Shown here: positions 15,904-24,274 of the stretch, piece after piece
Numbering within the stretch: position 1 is the stretch's first letter
How the letters are laid out: the number at the start of each line of letters is the position of its first letter
DNA from: Actinomadura sp. DC4
Lineage (GTDB): Bacteria; Actinomycetota; Actinomycetes; Streptosporangiales; Streptosporangiaceae
Direction: 5' to 3'
Length of the DNA: 64,000 nucleotides
Assembly: GCF_030406325.1 (NCBI RefSeq)
Contig: NZ_JAUEQY010000010.1
Location: 62,001-126,000 of the forward strand
Translations under genes and position numbers: made by a program
Notes under the pieces: generated by a model
Seen by the model: the letters and a program-made list of their open reading frames with translations, nothing else
Told to the model about the DNA's origin: nothing
Databases searched by the model: none

Positions 15904-16977
15904 GTGAAGAGACTCGCCGTGCTTCCCCTTCTCGCCCAGGTCCTCGTGCCCACGTCCGGTACGGCCTCCGGCCAGTACATCGTCACGGTGCGGCCCGGCG
16001 TCCGGGCGATGGTCGCGAGCGGCGCCGTCACCCACGTGTTCACCACCGTCATGAACGGCTTCTCGGCCCGGCTCGACGCCGCCCAGGCCGACCACCTGCG
16101 CCACGAACCGGACGTCCTCGGCGTCGAGAAGGCCGTCCCCATGCACACCCTGGACACCCAGGGCGACCCCGGCTGGAACCTCGACCGGCTCGACTCCGAC
16201 TCCGGGCTCGACACCAAGTACACCTACCACCACACCGGCAGGGGCGTGACCGCCTACATCATCGACACCGGGGTGGACCCGTCCGTCTCCGACTTCGGCG
16301 GCCGGGCCTCGACGGCCTTCGACGCGACCGGCGGCGACGGAAAGGACTGCGACGGGCACGGCACGCACGTCGCGGGCACGGTCGGCGGCGCCAGGTACGG
16401 CGTCGCCAAGGGCGTCACGCTCAAGGCCGTACGCGTCCTGGACTGCGACGGTGCGGGCACGGACGCCGACGTCCTCGCCGGTATGGATTGGGTCGCCAAG
16501 AACGCCGAGAAGCCCGCCGTGGCCAACCTGTCGCTCGGCGGCGGCAAGTCGGCCGCGATCGACGCCGCCGCCAAGAAGCTGACCGAGTCCGGGGTCTTCC
16601 TTGCGGTCGCGGCCGGCAACGAGGGCGCCGACGCCTGTGACGGCTCGCCCTCCGGCGCCGACGGTGTGTTCGCCGTCGCGGCCGAGGACCGGGCGGACGC
16701 CTCGGCGGTCTTCACCGACCACGGCACGTGCGTGAAGCTGTACGCGCCCGGGGTCGAGATCACCTCCGACTGGCCGAAGGGCGGCACCAACACGATCAAC
16801 GGCACCTCGATGGCCGCCCCGCACGTCGTCGGTGTGGCCGCCCTCTACAAGGAAGCCGAGGGCGACGGCTCGCAGACGGCCGTCACCGGCTGGATCACCT
16901 CGCACGCGGTGAAGGGCGCCGTGAAGGGCGTCCCGGCCGGTACGCCCAACCTCCTGCTGAACACCGGCGGTCTCTGA
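15904..16977 (+). CDS. Secreted subtilisin-like serine protease (S8) with I9 propeptide
   Basis: A 357-residue peptidase: short signal peptide (residues 1-22, cleavage near GTASG), I9 propeptide (about 24-80, YIVTVRPGV), then a subtilisin domain with Asp121 (IIDTGVD), His152 (GHGTHVAGT), oxyanion-type AAGNEG near 237, and Ser302 (NGTSMAAPH). Two or more Cys pairs (for example DCDGHG, VLDCDG, CDGSPS) fit the thermitase/proteinase K branch. GTG at 15904 follows AGGAGA by 6 bases. It is expected to be secreted and self-activated. No C-terminal anchor is present. Confidence 0.92.
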   Translation: MKRLAVLPLLAQVLVPTSGTASGQYIVTVRPGVRAMVASGAVTHVFTTVMNGFSARLDAAQADHLRHEPDVLGVEKAVPMHTLDTQGDPGWNLDRLDSDSGLDTKYTYHHTGRGVTAYIIDTGVDPSVSDFGGRASTAFDATGGDGKDCDGHGTHVAGTVGGARYGVAKGVTLKAVRVLDCDGAGTDADVLAGMDWVAKNAEKPAVANLSLGGGKSAAIDAAAKKLTESGVFLAVAAGNEGADACDGSPSGADGVFAVAAEDRADASAVFTDHGTCVKLYAPGVEITSDWPKGGTNTINGTSMAAPHVVGVAALYKEAEGDGSQTAVTGWITSHAVKGAVKGVPAGTPNLLLNTGGL

Positions 16978-17004
16978 GACCCGGGCACCGTTCCCGCGCC
17001 GGTG

Positions 17005-17016
17005 CCGTGCTGTAGT
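17005..17016 (+). promoter_or_regulatory. Promoter-like element shared by both FUSC genes (copy 1)
   Basis: CCGTGCTGTAGT, followed by a G-rich CGGGAC, lies 27 bases before the first FUSC start. The identical 12 bases occur before the second gene at 19192-19203. The conserved TGTAGT could be a -10 hexamer; no -35 is obvious. Confidence 0.5.
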
Positions 17017-17043
17017 AGGCGGGACAACGCCGGGAGGTGAGGC

Positions 17044-19191
17044 ATGCGGTCCTCGCTCGCGTGGCTGCACGCGACGTACGCCGAGTCCGAAGGGGAGACC
17101 GCCCCGATCTACGGCACCGTCACCGCGTTCGGCGTCGCCACGCCCCTCGTGGTCGGGCTGCTGACCGGGCACACCGCGGCCAGCGTCCTCGTCGCCCTCG
17201 GCGCCTTCTACGTCGCCCTGGCCGCGCCCAGCGGACCGTACGGAGCCCGCGCCCGCGCGCTGCTCACCGCGGTCGCCGTCGTCACGGTCTTCACCTGGCT
17301 CGGCGGCCTGCTGAGCGGCCACCCGTGGCTCGCGATCGCGGCCGTGCCCGTCGTCGCGACGTTCGCCTCGCTCATGCCGTGGATGGGGCCGACCGCGACG
17401 CTGTGCACGGTGCTCGCGGTGATCCGGCCCACGAGCAGTCCGGTGATCTTCGACGGCTTCCTGGAGATGTCCGGCGGCCTGTTCGTCTCCGCGCTGCTGG
17501 TCGCGCCCTGGATCACGCATCGGCTGCGCCCGCTGCGGATGTCGCTGGCCGAGGCCGCCGGAGCGGTGGCCGCCGCGCTCGACGTTCTCGCCACACCTGG
17601 GCCCGACGACGAGGAGTGGACCGCGCGCCGCCGCCAGGCGTACGACACGATCCGGCAGGCCCGGGTCACGTACGGGCTCTACCGCACGGGCGGGCGGGAC
17701 GACCAGGAGCGTCCGCGCAGGCTGCTGGACGCGCTCCGGCGGACCACGGACGAGGCGGTCGCCCTGCGCGCGATGCTCGGCGCCGTCCGGGCGGCCGCAC
17801 CGCCCGAGCACTGGGAACGCGAGTGCCGGGTGGCCGTGTCCTCGCTCGCCGCCCGGCTGCGGCTGCTCGCCGGCGCCATCGAGACGCGCGCCGACCGGCC
17901 GCTCGGCGACGGCGAGAGCGTCGCGCTGGAGAGGTTCTCCCGGGTGACCGACGAGGTCCGCGAGGAATGGCTGCGGACCGACCTGGTCGCCACCGCCCTC
18001 CTCGTGCGGGTCCGTCAGGCGCTCGGCCGGATGGCCGGCGTCGTGGACGGCGCGCGGCAGATCGTCGGCGAGGGCCTGACGATCGGCTTCGACGTTCCCC
18101 ACCTGCCCGACCGGCCGACCGGCGGCTGGACCCGGCTGAGGGAGGCCGTCGCCACCCGCTCGCCGGGGTTCCGGCACGCCGTACGCGTGGGGGTGGCCGT
18201 CGCCTCGGCCATGGTCCTCGCCACCGGGCTGAGGCTGCCGCACGGCCACTGGCTGACCATCACCGTCCTGCTCAGCCTGCGGGACTCCTACGGCGGCACG
18301 GTCAATCGCGTGATCAAGCGGGTCGGCGGCACCGCGATCGGCGCGATCGTCGCCGCACTCGCCCTGGCGATCGCGCCGGGCGAGGTGACGCTCGTCGCGT
18401 TGATCTTCGTTGGTGCGATCTTCGGCTTCACCTTCCGGTCGGCGAACCACGCGTACTGGATGATCTTCAGCACGCCGATGATCATGCTGCTGATCGACTT
18501 CTCCGACGCCCTGTCCTGGTCGGCGGCGGCCTGGCGGATCGGGCTCACTCTCGCCGGCGGCCTGCTGGCCCTGGCCGCCGCGCGGGTGCTGTGGCCGACC
18601 GGCACGCTCCGGCAGGTCCCCGGGCAGGTCGCCGAGGTGATGCGCGCCCACGCACGGCTCGTACGGGCCATCGCCGCGCGGTTCGACGGCGACACCGAGG
18701 CACCGGTCCGCCGCCGCACCGAGGACGCCGCGTCCGCCGGCGACGAGCTGGAGGAAGCGGCGCAACGCCTCGGCCGCGAGCCCTCGCCGCCCGAGGAGGT
18801 CCTCCCGCGCATCCGGGAGGCGGCGTCCGCCGCCCGGAGCGTACGGGACGACCTGAAGCTCCTGGCCACCCTGCCCGACGAGGAGGACCTGGACGCCGGC
18901 CCGGTCTGCGCCATCCTCGACCGGGTCGCCGACCACCTGGACGCCGCGGCCGACGCCCCGGAGCCGGCCGAACTCGCCCTCGACGGCCTGCTGAAGGACT
19001 TCGACGACCACCTGTCCGGGCTCGACCGGCGGCGGCGCGACGAGCTCGACGGCGTCGGCACCGAGGCGGTCACCACGCTCCGGCGCCTGCTCGTACGGGC
19101 CGCGAGCGCCCGGCACGCCGTCCGCTCCCTGGTCGCGGACGCCGAACGCCTCGCCGCCTCCGGTCACGCCGGTGCCCGGTCCGGAGGATGA
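17044..19191 (+). CDS. FUSC-family membrane transporter (aromatic acid/fusaric acid exporter type), copy 1
   Basis: A 715-residue protein with two blocks of membrane helices. The N-terminal block covers about residues 24-165 (PLVVGLLTGHTAASVLVALG, WMGPTATLCTVLAVIRP); the second covers about 375-525, with HGHWLTITVLLSLRDSYGGT followed by RVGGTAIGAIVAALALAIA, the FUSC-like repeat. Long soluble helical regions follow each block. FUSC proteins export aromatic acids or similar compounds; the substrate here is unknown. The ATG has GGGAGGTGAG upstream. A paralogue of similar length follows 50 bases downstream. Confidence 0.82.
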   Translation: MRSSLAWLHATYAESEGETAPIYGTVTAFGVATPLVVGLLTGHTAASVLVALGAFYVALAAPSGPYGARARALLTAVAVVTVFTWLGGLLSGHPWLAIAAVPVVATFASLMPWMGPTATLCTVLAVIRPTSSPVIFDGFLEMSGGLFVSALLVAPWITHRLRPLRMSLAEAAGAVAAALDVLATPGPDDEEWTARRRQAYDTIRQARVTYGLYRTGGRDDQERPRRLLDALRRTTDEAVALRAMLGAVRAAAPPEHWERECRVAVSSLAARLRLLAGAIETRADRPLGDGESVALERFSRVTDEVREEWLRTDLVATALLVRVRQALGRMAGVVDGARQIVGEGLTIGFDVPHLPDRPTGGWTRLREAVATRSPGFRHAVRVGVAVASAMVLATGLRLPHGHWLTITVLLSLRDSYGGTVNRVIKRVGGTAIGAIVAALALAIAPGEVTLVALIFVGAIFGFTFRSANHAYWMIFSTPMIMLLIDFSDALSWSAAAWRIGLTLAGGLLALAAARVLWPTGTLRQVPGQVAEVMRAHARLVRAIAARFDGDTEAPVRRRTEDAASAGDELEEAAQRLGREPSPPEEVLPRIREAASAARSVRDDLKLLATLPDEEDLDAGPVCAILDRVADHLDAAADAPEPAELALDGLLKDFDDHLSGLDRRRRDELDGVGTEAVTTLRRLLVRAASARHAVRSLVADAERLAASGHAGARSGG

Positions 19192-19203
19192 CCGTGCTGT
19201 AGT
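19192..19203 (+). promoter_or_regulatory. Promoter-like element shared by both FUSC genes (copy 2)
   Basis: Exact second copy of CCGTGCTGTAGT, beginning the base after the copy-1 stop codon and 38 bases before the second FUSC start. The sequence after it (GGACGGAACGCC) also resembles copy 1. Confidence 0.5.
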
Positions 19204-19241
19204 GGACGGAACGCCACCTGCCGACCACGGGGGGAGCACAG

Positions 19242-21326
19242 GTGCGGTCATCGCTGGCGTGGCTACGAGAGACGTACGCGGCCTCCGAGGGCCCCGTCGC
19301 GCCCGCGTACGGCCTGGTGACGGCCGTCGGCGTGAGCGGCCCGCTGATCGTCGGCGTCCTGAGCGGCCGCACCGGCGAGAGCGTGCTGGTCGGCCTCGGC
19401 GCCTTCTACGTCGCGTTCGCCGGCCCCACGGGCCCGTACGGCGCCCGCGCCCGCTCGATGCTGGCGGCGACCGCCGTCGTCACGGTCTTCACCTGGTTCG
19501 GCGGGCTGCTCAGCGGTGATCCGTGGCTCGCGACGGCGGTCGTCCCGCTGGTCGCGGCGCTCGGTGCGGCGATCCCGTGGATGGGCCCCACGGCGGCCCT
19601 GGTGACCCTGATCGCCGCGGTCCGCCCGCCGGGCAGTCCGGTGATCTTCGACGGCGTGCTCGAGATGATCGGCGGGCTGTGGATGACCGCGCTCCTGCTG
19701 GCGCCGTGGATCACCCGGCGGCTGCGGCCCCTGCACCTGTCCGTGGCCGAGGCGGCGAACGCGGTGGCGGACGCGCTCGACGCGCCCCCCGGCGCGTGGG
19801 ATCACCGCCGCAGAGAGGCCTACGACGCGCTCCGCCGGGCGCGGGCGACGTACGCGCTCTACCGTGGCGGCGGGCCGGACGGGTGCCGCCCGCGGAGCCT
19901 CGGCGAGACCCTCGACCAGGCCATGGACGAGACCGTCGCGCTGCGCTCCCTGCTCAGGGACCTCGGCGAAGAGAATCCGCCGGAGCGGTGGGAACGGGAG
20001 CGCCGGACGGTCGTCGGTGCCCTCGCGGTGAGGCTGCGCGCGCTGGCCGCGGAGCTGGAGAGAGGCGAGGCGCCACCTGGTCCCGTGGCGCTGGACCGGT
20101 TCGTACGGGTCAGTGACGAGGCCCGGCAGGAGTGGGTCGAAGGAGGCGGCGACGTCGTCGGGACCGCGCTCATCCTGCAGATCCGCCGGATCGTCGGGCG
20201 GATCGCCGCGACCGTCGACCGGGCGGCCGAGATCGTGGCCGGCGGCTTGGACGTCGGCTTCGACGTCCCCCTGCCCGAACGCCCCGCCGGCGGCTGGAGC
20301 CGCGTGCGGGAGGCGGTCCGTACCCGTTCACCCGGGCTGCGGCACGCCGCACGGGCCGGGACGGCGATCGGCGCGGCGATGGCGCTCGCGGACGGCCTGC
20401 ACCTGCCGCACGGGCACTGGCTGCCGATCACGGTGATGTTCTGCCTGCGTGACTCCTACGGAGACACCGTCGAACGGGTCGCCAAGCGGATCGGGGGCGC
20501 CACGGTGGGCGCGACCGTCGCGGCCCTCGCCCTCGCCGTCGCGCCCGGCCGTACGACGTTGATCGTCCTGGTCTTCGCCGGCGCGGTGCTGGGGTTCGCC
20601 CTGGCGTCGGTGAACCACACCTACTGGGTGACGTTCGGCACGCCGATCACGATGTTGCTCATCGACTTCACCGAGCCGCTGGGCTGGCGGGCGGCCGGCT
20701 GGCGCATCGCGCTCACCGCGGCGGGCGGCGTGGTCGCGCTCGTCGCGGCCCGGCTGCTGTGGCCGGCCGGCACGCTGCGCCTGCTCCCCGACCGGCTCGC
20801 GCGGCTGCTCCACACCCATGCCGAGCTGGCCCGCGCGGTCGCGGCGCTGTTCGACGGGGTGCCCGGCACGCAGGCGCACCGGCGGGAGCGGGAGGCGGCC
20901 CAGGCCGCCGTGGACATCGACGCGGCGCTCCAACGGCTCGCGCAGGAGCCCTCCCCGCCGCAGGACCTGGTGCGGCGGCTCCGCGAGGCGACCACGACCG
21001 CCCAGCGCCTGCGCGACTACCTCGGCACCCTGGCGACGCTGGACCACGAGGAACCCGTCGACGCCGGCCCCATCCCGGCCATCCTCGAACGGGTGGCCGA
21101 CCACCTCGACGGCCATGACCTCGAACTCCAGGATCTGCTGCGTGAGCTCGACGATCACCTGGGCGAGCTGTGCCGGAGGCGGCGGGGCGAGCTCGCCGGC
21201 GGTGCGGGTCCGGTGTCGCCGCTGCGGGACGCGCTGGTCGAGGTCGCGGGCGCCCGGCACGCCGTACGGGCCCTGGCCCACGACGCCGCCCGGCTCACCG
21301 AGGAGGGCCGGGCGCTCAGAGTCTGA
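19242..21326 (+). CDS. FUSC-family membrane transporter, copy 2 (tandem paralogue)
   Basis: A 694-residue paralogue of the preceding gene, collinear over its full length: the same N-terminus (MRSSLAWL.ETYA.SEG), WMGPTAALVTLIAAVRPPGSP, and HGHWLPITVMFCLRDSYGDT. It starts at a GTG after GGGGGGAG. The two proteins could act separately on different substrates or form a hetero-oligomer; sequence does not decide. Its 3' end overlaps serB by 11 bases in convergent orientation. Confidence 0.82.
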   Translation: MRSSLAWLRETYAASEGPVAPAYGLVTAVGVSGPLIVGVLSGRTGESVLVGLGAFYVAFAGPTGPYGARARSMLAATAVVTVFTWFGGLLSGDPWLATAVVPLVAALGAAIPWMGPTAALVTLIAAVRPPGSPVIFDGVLEMIGGLWMTALLLAPWITRRLRPLHLSVAEAANAVADALDAPPGAWDHRRREAYDALRRARATYALYRGGGPDGCRPRSLGETLDQAMDETVALRSLLRDLGEENPPERWERERRTVVGALAVRLRALAAELERGEAPPGPVALDRFVRVSDEARQEWVEGGGDVVGTALILQIRRIVGRIAATVDRAAEIVAGGLDVGFDVPLPERPAGGWSRVREAVRTRSPGLRHAARAGTAIGAAMALADGLHLPHGHWLPITVMFCLRDSYGDTVERVAKRIGGATVGATVAALALAVAPGRTTLIVLVFAGAVLGFALASVNHTYWVTFGTPITMLLIDFTEPLGWRAAGWRIALTAAGGVVALVAARLLWPAGTLRLLPDRLARLLHTHAELARAVAALFDGVPGTQAHRREREAAQAAVDIDAALQRLAQEPSPPQDLVRRLREATTTAQRLRDYLGTLATLDHEEPVDAGPIPAILERVADHLDGHDLELQDLLRELDDHLGELCRRRRGELAGGAGPVSPLRDALVEVAGARHAVRALAHDAARLTEEGRALRV

Positions 21327-22533
21327 GTTCGGCGTCCTCGGCGTCGGCCGCGTCGATCTCTTCGCGGGAGATGCCGAGCAGGAAGGCGATCGTGTCCATG
21401 TACGGCACGTTGACCGCGGTGTCGGCCGCCTCGCGTACGACGGGCTTGGCGTTGTAGGCGATGCCCAGCCCGGCCGTCGCGAGCATGTCCAGGTCGTTGG
21501 CGCCGTCGCCGATCGCCACCGTCTGGCCGAGGGGCACACCCGCCTCGGCGGCGAAGCGCTTCAGCGCGGCGGCCTTGCCCGGCCGGTCGACGACCGGTCC
21601 GACGAGCCGTCCGGTCAGCCGTCCGTCCTCGATCTCCAGGACGTTGGCGGCGGCGTAGTCGATGCCGAGGTCGGCGGCGAGCGCGTCGGTGATCTGGGTG
21701 AAGCCGCCGCTGACGATCGCGAACTTGAAGTCGAGCCGCTTGAGTGTGCGGACCAGCGTGCGCACGCCTGGCGAGAACTCCACGTCGTTGCGTACCTGGC
21801 CCAGGACGCTCTCGTCGAGCCCTTCGAGCATCGCGACGCGCTCGCGCAGCGACCCCTCGAAGTCGAGCTCGCCGCGCATCGCGGCCTCGGTGATCGCGGC
21901 GACCTGCTCGGCGCGGCCGGCGTGGGCGGCGAGCAGCTCGATGACCTCGCCCTGGATGAGGGTCGAGTCGACGTCCATGACGATGAGCCGCTTGGCCCGC
22001 CGGGCCAGCCCGCCCCGCTGGACCGCCACGTCGACCTGCTGCTCGGCGGCCTCGGCGGCGAGCGCCACCCGCAGCCCGTCGGGGTCGGCGCCGGAGACGT
22101 GCATCTCGATGCAGGTCACGGGGTTGTTCGCGAGGCGTTCGATGCGGTCGATGTTGGCGCCGTGCGCGGCGACCCGGCCGGCGATGCCCGCGATGGCGGC
22201 GGGCCGCAGCGCGCTGCCGAGGATGGTGACGTGCAGCCGCCCGTGCCGCCGGTGGTCGTCACCGCCGGAGCCGGTGGCCAGCTCGATCTCCATGCCGAGG
22301 TCCGCGGCGACCTTTTCGGTGGCGGCGAGGACCTTGCCGACATCGGTGTCCGAGCCGTACGAGACCAGCACTCCGAGGACCAGCCGGCCGCGGATGACGA
22401 CCTGCTCGACATCGGAGACGGTGACGGGAAAGCGGGAAAGGGTGCCGAACAGGCGTGACGTGACTCCGGGGCGGTCGCGGCCGGTCAACGTGATCAACAG
22501 CGTGCGCTTCTTGGCATTCATGCTGTTCACCAC
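21316..22533 (-). CDS. serB: Phosphoserine phosphatase with N-terminal ACT domains
   Basis: Last step of serine biosynthesis: O-phosphoserine to serine. The 405 residues have an ACT-type region (about 8-180, LLITLTGRDRPGVTSRLFG and a second unit with LHVTILGSALRP), then a HAD domain with nucleophile motif VMDVDSTLIQGEVIELLA (about 195-212), SGGFTQI (motif II) and AIGDGANDLDMLATAGLGIA (motif IV). Such long ACT-bearing forms are usual in actinobacteria. Start is uncertain: GTG 22533, GTG 22530 or ATG 22521 are all in frame with no strong ribosome site. Confidence 0.93.
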   Translation of the reverse strand: MVNSMNAKKRTLLITLTGRDRPGVTSRLFGTLSRFPVTVSDVEQVVIRGRLVLGVLVSYGSDTDVGKVLAATEKVAADLGMEIELATGSGGDDHRRHGRLHVTILGSALRPAAIAGIAGRVAAHGANIDRIERLANNPVTCIEMHVSGADPDGLRVALAAEAAEQQVDVAVQRGGLARRAKRLIVMDVDSTLIQGEVIELLAAHAGRAEQVAAITEAAMRGELDFEGSLRERVAMLEGLDESVLGQVRNDVEFSPGVRTLVRTLKRLDFKFAIVSGGFTQITDALAADLGIDYAAANVLEIEDGRLTGRLVGPVVDRPGKAAALKRFAAEAGVPLGQTVAIGDGANDLDMLATAGLGIAYNAKPVVREAADTAVNVPYMDTIAFLLGISREEIDAADAEDAELRL

Positions 22534-22607
22534 GCTACTTGGCCACGATCGCCTTTTGCTCCGGCGTCCACCATCCGGACATCGGGCGTTCGCCCGCCGG
22601 TCCTTGT

Positions 22608-23003
22608 TCAGTCGGCCCAGCCCACGGCGTCGAAGTCGGGATAGGCGGTCCAGAGTGCGCGGTCGCCCGTGAGGATCTTCCAGCTCCGCTCCCGTGCCGC
22701 GTGTGCCGTGTGCGCCATGCCGAGCGTGGTCTCGGTCTTGGCCTCCAGGCCGGCGGTCGCCACCGAGCGCACGTTGTCGCGGCCGAGGCCGTCGCCGACG
22801 ACCACGCCGAACTCCAGGAGAAAGAGTGCGCGTTCGGCTTCATGCGGAGCGGTGAGCCGGGTGAGCGCCTCCGCCATCGCCGTCATCGGGACGACCAGCG
22901 GCTGTGCCCTCATGTCGAACCGGTCGATCAGCAGCATCACGTCGAGCGAACCTCGCCCGAACGCGACGATGACGGACGTGTCGAGGACCGCACCCGCGAT
23001 CAT
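22608..23003 (-). CDS. PIN-domain toxin, VapC-type
   Basis: A 131-residue PIN nuclease: Asp8 in AVLDTSVIVAF, a central acidic residue in MTAMAEAL, and a C-terminal LTGDRALW motif provide the usual acidic Mg-binding set. VapC proteins cleave specific RNAs, often tRNA or rRNA. It overlaps the antitoxin stop by four bases (ATGA), which is typical toxin-antitoxin coupling. The target cannot be inferred. Confidence 0.8.
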   Translation of the reverse strand: MIAGAVLDTSVIVAFGRGSLDVMLLIDRFDMRAQPLVVPMTAMAEALTRLTAPHEAERALFLLEFGVVVGDGLGRDNVRSVATAGLEAKTETTLGMAHTAHAARERSWKILTGDRALWTAYPDFDAVGWAD

Positions 23004-23248
23004 GCCGCGCCTCCGAAGTGCCGGTCCATCAAGTCCGCGACCCGGGACTTCGCATCGGCGAATCCCTCCGGGTCGGCGGCCCGGGCCTGCGAAAGATCAC
23101 GGTCGAGCATCGCGCGGGCGTGCCGATGGCGGTCCAGCTTTTCGCGGATCGCGGCCTCGACGAACGACGACGTGGATCCGGCGAGCTTCCTGATCTGCGC
23201 GACGACCTCGGAGTCGACGGTGACGGTGATGCGCTCCTTGACGCTCAT
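23000..23248 (-). CDS. Ribbon-helix-helix antitoxin, VapB/CopG-type
   Basis: An 82-residue protein with an N-terminal ribbon-helix-helix (ERITVTVDSEVVAQIRKLAG and SSFVEAAIREKLDRH) that binds DNA as a dimer, and a charged C-terminal half that would wrap the toxin. It is first in the two-gene operon, upstream of the PIN toxin. A palindrome with AGTATG half-sites lies directly in front of its start and overlaps it, the classic conditional autorepression layout. Confidence 0.82.
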   Translation of the reverse strand: MSVKERITVTVDSEVVAQIRKLAGSTSSFVEAAIREKLDRHRHARAMLDRDLSQARAADPEGFADAKSRVADLMDRHFGGAA

Positions 23249-23271
23249 ACTTTGAGCATACTGAAGTATGC
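23246..23271 (-). promoter_or_regulatory. Toxin-antitoxin operator
   Basis: A perfect 16-base palindrome, GCATACTGAAGTATGC, at 23256-23271. A third half-site CATACT at 23246-23251 repeats the one at 23257-23262 with an 11-base period and includes the antitoxin start codon. Half-site spacing of about one helical turn suits cooperative RHH dimers. Confidence 0.7.
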
Positions 23272-23272
23272 G

Positions 23273-24274
23273 TCAGCGGATGAGCAGGTTGACGTCGCCG
23301 AACTCATGCCAGCGGTACTCCCGTGCCAGAGCCTCCTCGTAGACGCGTTCGAGCAGTTCCTCGCCCGCCACGGCGCTCAGCATCCGAAGGTGGGACGAGC
23401 GCGGCTCGTGCAGGCCGGTCAGCAGGCCGTCCACGGCCCGTACGCCCTCGTCCGGCGTCACGACGTGCGACGTCCAGCCCTTCGACGGGCGGACGAACCC
23501 GCCGGCCCCGGCCGCGGTCTCCAGCGCCCGTACGACGGTCGTGCCGACGGCGATCACCCGGCCGCCCTCCCAGCGCACGTGGTTGACCAGCGCGGCCGTG
23601 GCGGCCGGCACGTGGTAGCGCTCGGCGTACGGCGGCTCGTCCTTCTCCGGCGAGGCCACGCCCGTGTGCAGGGAGAGCGGCGCGACCTGCACGCCGCGCG
23701 AGACGAGCCGCGTCACCAGCTCCGGCGTGAACGGCCGTCCCGCGCTCGGCATCTCCGCGCTGCCCCCGTCCGGGCCCGGCCGTCCGAACACCGTCTGGTA
23801 CGCCGAGAGCGGCCAGTCGCGCCCGACATAGGAGTAGCGGATCGGCACGCCGTGACGCCGCAGGTAGGCGACCACGTCGGTGTCGAGCCGGGCGCGCCAC
23901 AGGCGGGGCGTCTCCCGCCCGCACAGGGTGAGCGTCGCGCCGCCGGGCAGCGGGAACCACTCGCCGCACCGTCCGCCGTCGTAGGGCACGGTCGCGCCGT
24001 CGCGCCGCAGCCGGAGCTCGACCAGCCACGCGCCCTCCGGGCTCGACGGCAGCGGCCCGGAGAAGTGCAGCGCGAGCCGGTCCAGGCGTACGGCGGCGGG
24101 CAGGGTCTGTGAGGTGTTGACGACGAGCAGGTCGCCGGGGCGCAGGAGCTCGGGCAGCGCGGAGAACGGCCGGTGGCTCACGCCGTCGGGCGTGCCGGCG
24201 AGCAGGCGGACGCCGTCGCGCCGGGCGGGCGGCTCGTGGGCCTCCAGGCCCGGGGGGAGGGTGAAGTCACGCAT
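23273..24274 (-). CDS. QueA-like S-adenosylmethionine:tRNA ribosyltransferase-isomerase family protein
   Basis: A 333-residue protein with the QueA landmarks: DLLVVNTSQTLPAAV near the N-terminus, SLHTGVASPEKDEPPYAERY (about 210-230), AVGTTVVRALET, and a C-terminal DGLLTGLHEP ... EYRWHEFGDVNLLI. QueA adds the epoxycyclopentanediol group in queuosine synthesis. No other queuosine gene is visible and many actinomycetes lack the pathway, so the true role may differ. The ATG at 24274 overlaps the MFS stop; an upstream in-frame extension to 24340 is inside the MFS gene and is unlikely. The toxin-antitoxin operon follows on the same strand. Confidence 0.8.
   Translation of the reverse strand: MRDFTLPPGLEAHEPPARRDGVRLLAGTPDGVSHRPFSALPELLRPGDLLVVNTSQTLPAAVRLDRLALHFSGPLPSSPEGAWLVELRLRRDGATVPYDGGRCGEWFPLPGGATLTLCGRETPRLWRARLDTDVVAYLRRHGVPIRYSYVGRDWPLSAYQTVFGRPGPDGGSAEMPSAGRPFTPELVTRLVSRGVQVAPLSLHTGVASPEKDEPPYAERYHVPAATAALVNHVRWEGGRVIAVGTTVVRALETAAGAGGFVRPSKGWTSHVVTPDEGVRAVDGLLTGLHEPRSSHLRMLSAVAGEELLERVYEEALAREYRWHEFGDVNLLIR

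Noticed and set aside
15892-19251. A 1119-codon open frame on the minus strand
   Set aside because: It lies antisense to the subtilisin and first FUSC gene, is low-complexity (Gly/Arg/Asp/Glu-rich) and shows no domain. It is a shadow of GC-rich codon bias.
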